From contig OY754964.1 of assembly GCA_963576475.1 (NCBI GenBank), positions 7,597,486 to 7,661,485 on the forward strand: a DNA stretch of 64,000 bases, read 5' to 3'. A program made the position numbers and the translations under genes. This stretch comes from Molanna angustata. Its lineage: Eukaryota > Arthropoda > Insecta > Trichoptera > Molannidae. Of the stretch, positions 63,480 through 64,000 are shown piece after piece (positions within the stretch are counted from its first letter, which is position 1; each line of letters begins with the position of its first letter). Under the pieces are notes generated by a model that saw only the letters and a program-made list of their open reading frames with translations, was not told where the DNA came from and did not search any database.

Positions 63480-64000
63480 GATATGGGGGGCTATGTGCTG
63501 AAGGCTATATAGTATTGATTACCTTGTTTGGGAGGCCTTGGAGATATGGTTCTCGTGGAAAGACACCGAGGGTTTGAAGCCCTGTTCCACTTTATTCGTT
63601 TGGGCAGAATCGAACCGCCGGACGAATGAACCTTTCGCACGTTTGGATTGGGATCGAACCAATCGACGTGTACCTGTTTCACGATTTATCCACACGTGTA
63701 ATATGGACAAATCGTCCCCCAATATACTATACGTTACCGGTAGTAATCGTATAGCATAGAAATGCACAATATTAAACAGATATTAAAAGAGCAGTGGGTA
63801 TTTCAATATAATAAAAGATGAGTTACTTACAGAGCGGTATATTTTATCACAAACTTATTAAAAGTACAAAGCATTGAAATATTGATTAAGATTAATTACG
63901 ATTACGCAAATGCGCGAACAGAAATTGAGACGACGAGGCGCAACACCTAGACTAGACGAGAGTCGGCAGAAGATAGCTGCCCGCTGGCCGGGCTGTTCTC
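63480..64000. other. Unclassified GC-richer sequence at the right edge
   Basis: 63520-63700 is GC-richer with open frames on both strands (minus: RRLVRSQSKRAKGSFVRRFD). The pattern looks like part of a repeat rather than a gene; it is not a tRNA. 63900-64000 is again GC-richer (GAGACGACGAGGCGCAACAC). No last GMP synthase exon was found. Confidence 0.35.

Noticed and set aside
63480..63770. Last exon of GMP synthase
   Set aside because: None of the frames resembles the conserved C-terminus (a sequence like ISRIMYDLTSKPPGTTEWE in human), so the exon must lie beyond the right edge.

Overview
This is a 64-kb piece of an AT-rich eukaryotic nuclear genome, almost certainly an insect. Its genes are split by GT-AG introns, two highly conserved host proteins are readable exon by exon, and most of the remaining DNA is insect-type transposable elements (RTE, LOA and Jockey/CR1-like LINEs, tRNA-derived SINEs, Helentron-like elements, hAT- and Harbinger-like MITEs). 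The order cannot be fixed from sequence alone; Lepidoptera and Hemiptera are both plausible. There is no sign of a bacterial, plasmid or viral segment.

Layout. 1-4.5 kb is repeats only. At 4.66-6.65 kb (minus) lies a single-exon WD40-TBC gene of the TBC1D31 family. 6.7-12.6 kb is repeat-rich and carries a young LOA-type LINE with a perfect target-site duplication. At 13.1-19.84 kb (minus) a seven-exon gene can be assembled; it encodes a basic, Ser-rich protein of about 437 residues that I do not recognise. 19.9-22.3 kb holds a SINE and two RTE-type LINE pieces. At 22.35-30.47 kb (minus) is a complete ten-exon gene for 26S proteasome ATPase subunit Rpt1 (PSMC2). At 30.75-33.07 kb a 2.3-kb foldback element with arms of about 0.9 kb sits in the intergenic space between PSMC2 and GMP synthase, which point away from each other. 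From about 33.36 kb to beyond the window's right edge (plus) runs GMP synthase: a non-coding first exon, a 9.7-kb first intron, thirteen coding exons, and a missing last exon that would carry about 33 C-terminal residues.

Function. PSMC2 (protein degradation) and GMP synthase (last step of de novo GMP synthesis) are housekeeping genes arranged head to head; TBC1D31 homologues act at centrosomes and cilia. Nothing suggests these genes form one pathway. The long GMP synthase introns act as a reservoir for mobile elements: RTE and Jockey-like LINEs, a tandem cluster of Helentron-like elements, Harbinger-like elements, an unclassified 1.1-kb TIR element, SINEs and a 92-bp tandem repeat.

Most worth a second look: the Helentron-like family, whose 5'-terminal hairpin keeps its pairing while its bases change; the perfect 79-bp-arm hairpin and the 26-bp-arm hairpin in PSMC2 introns; the foldback between the two divergent genes; the TIR element at 46.3-47.5 kb with repeated copies of its own end motif; the LOA LINE whose start codon comes from the duplicated target; and the unrecognised 437-residue gene. 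I see no convincing new multi-gene system.
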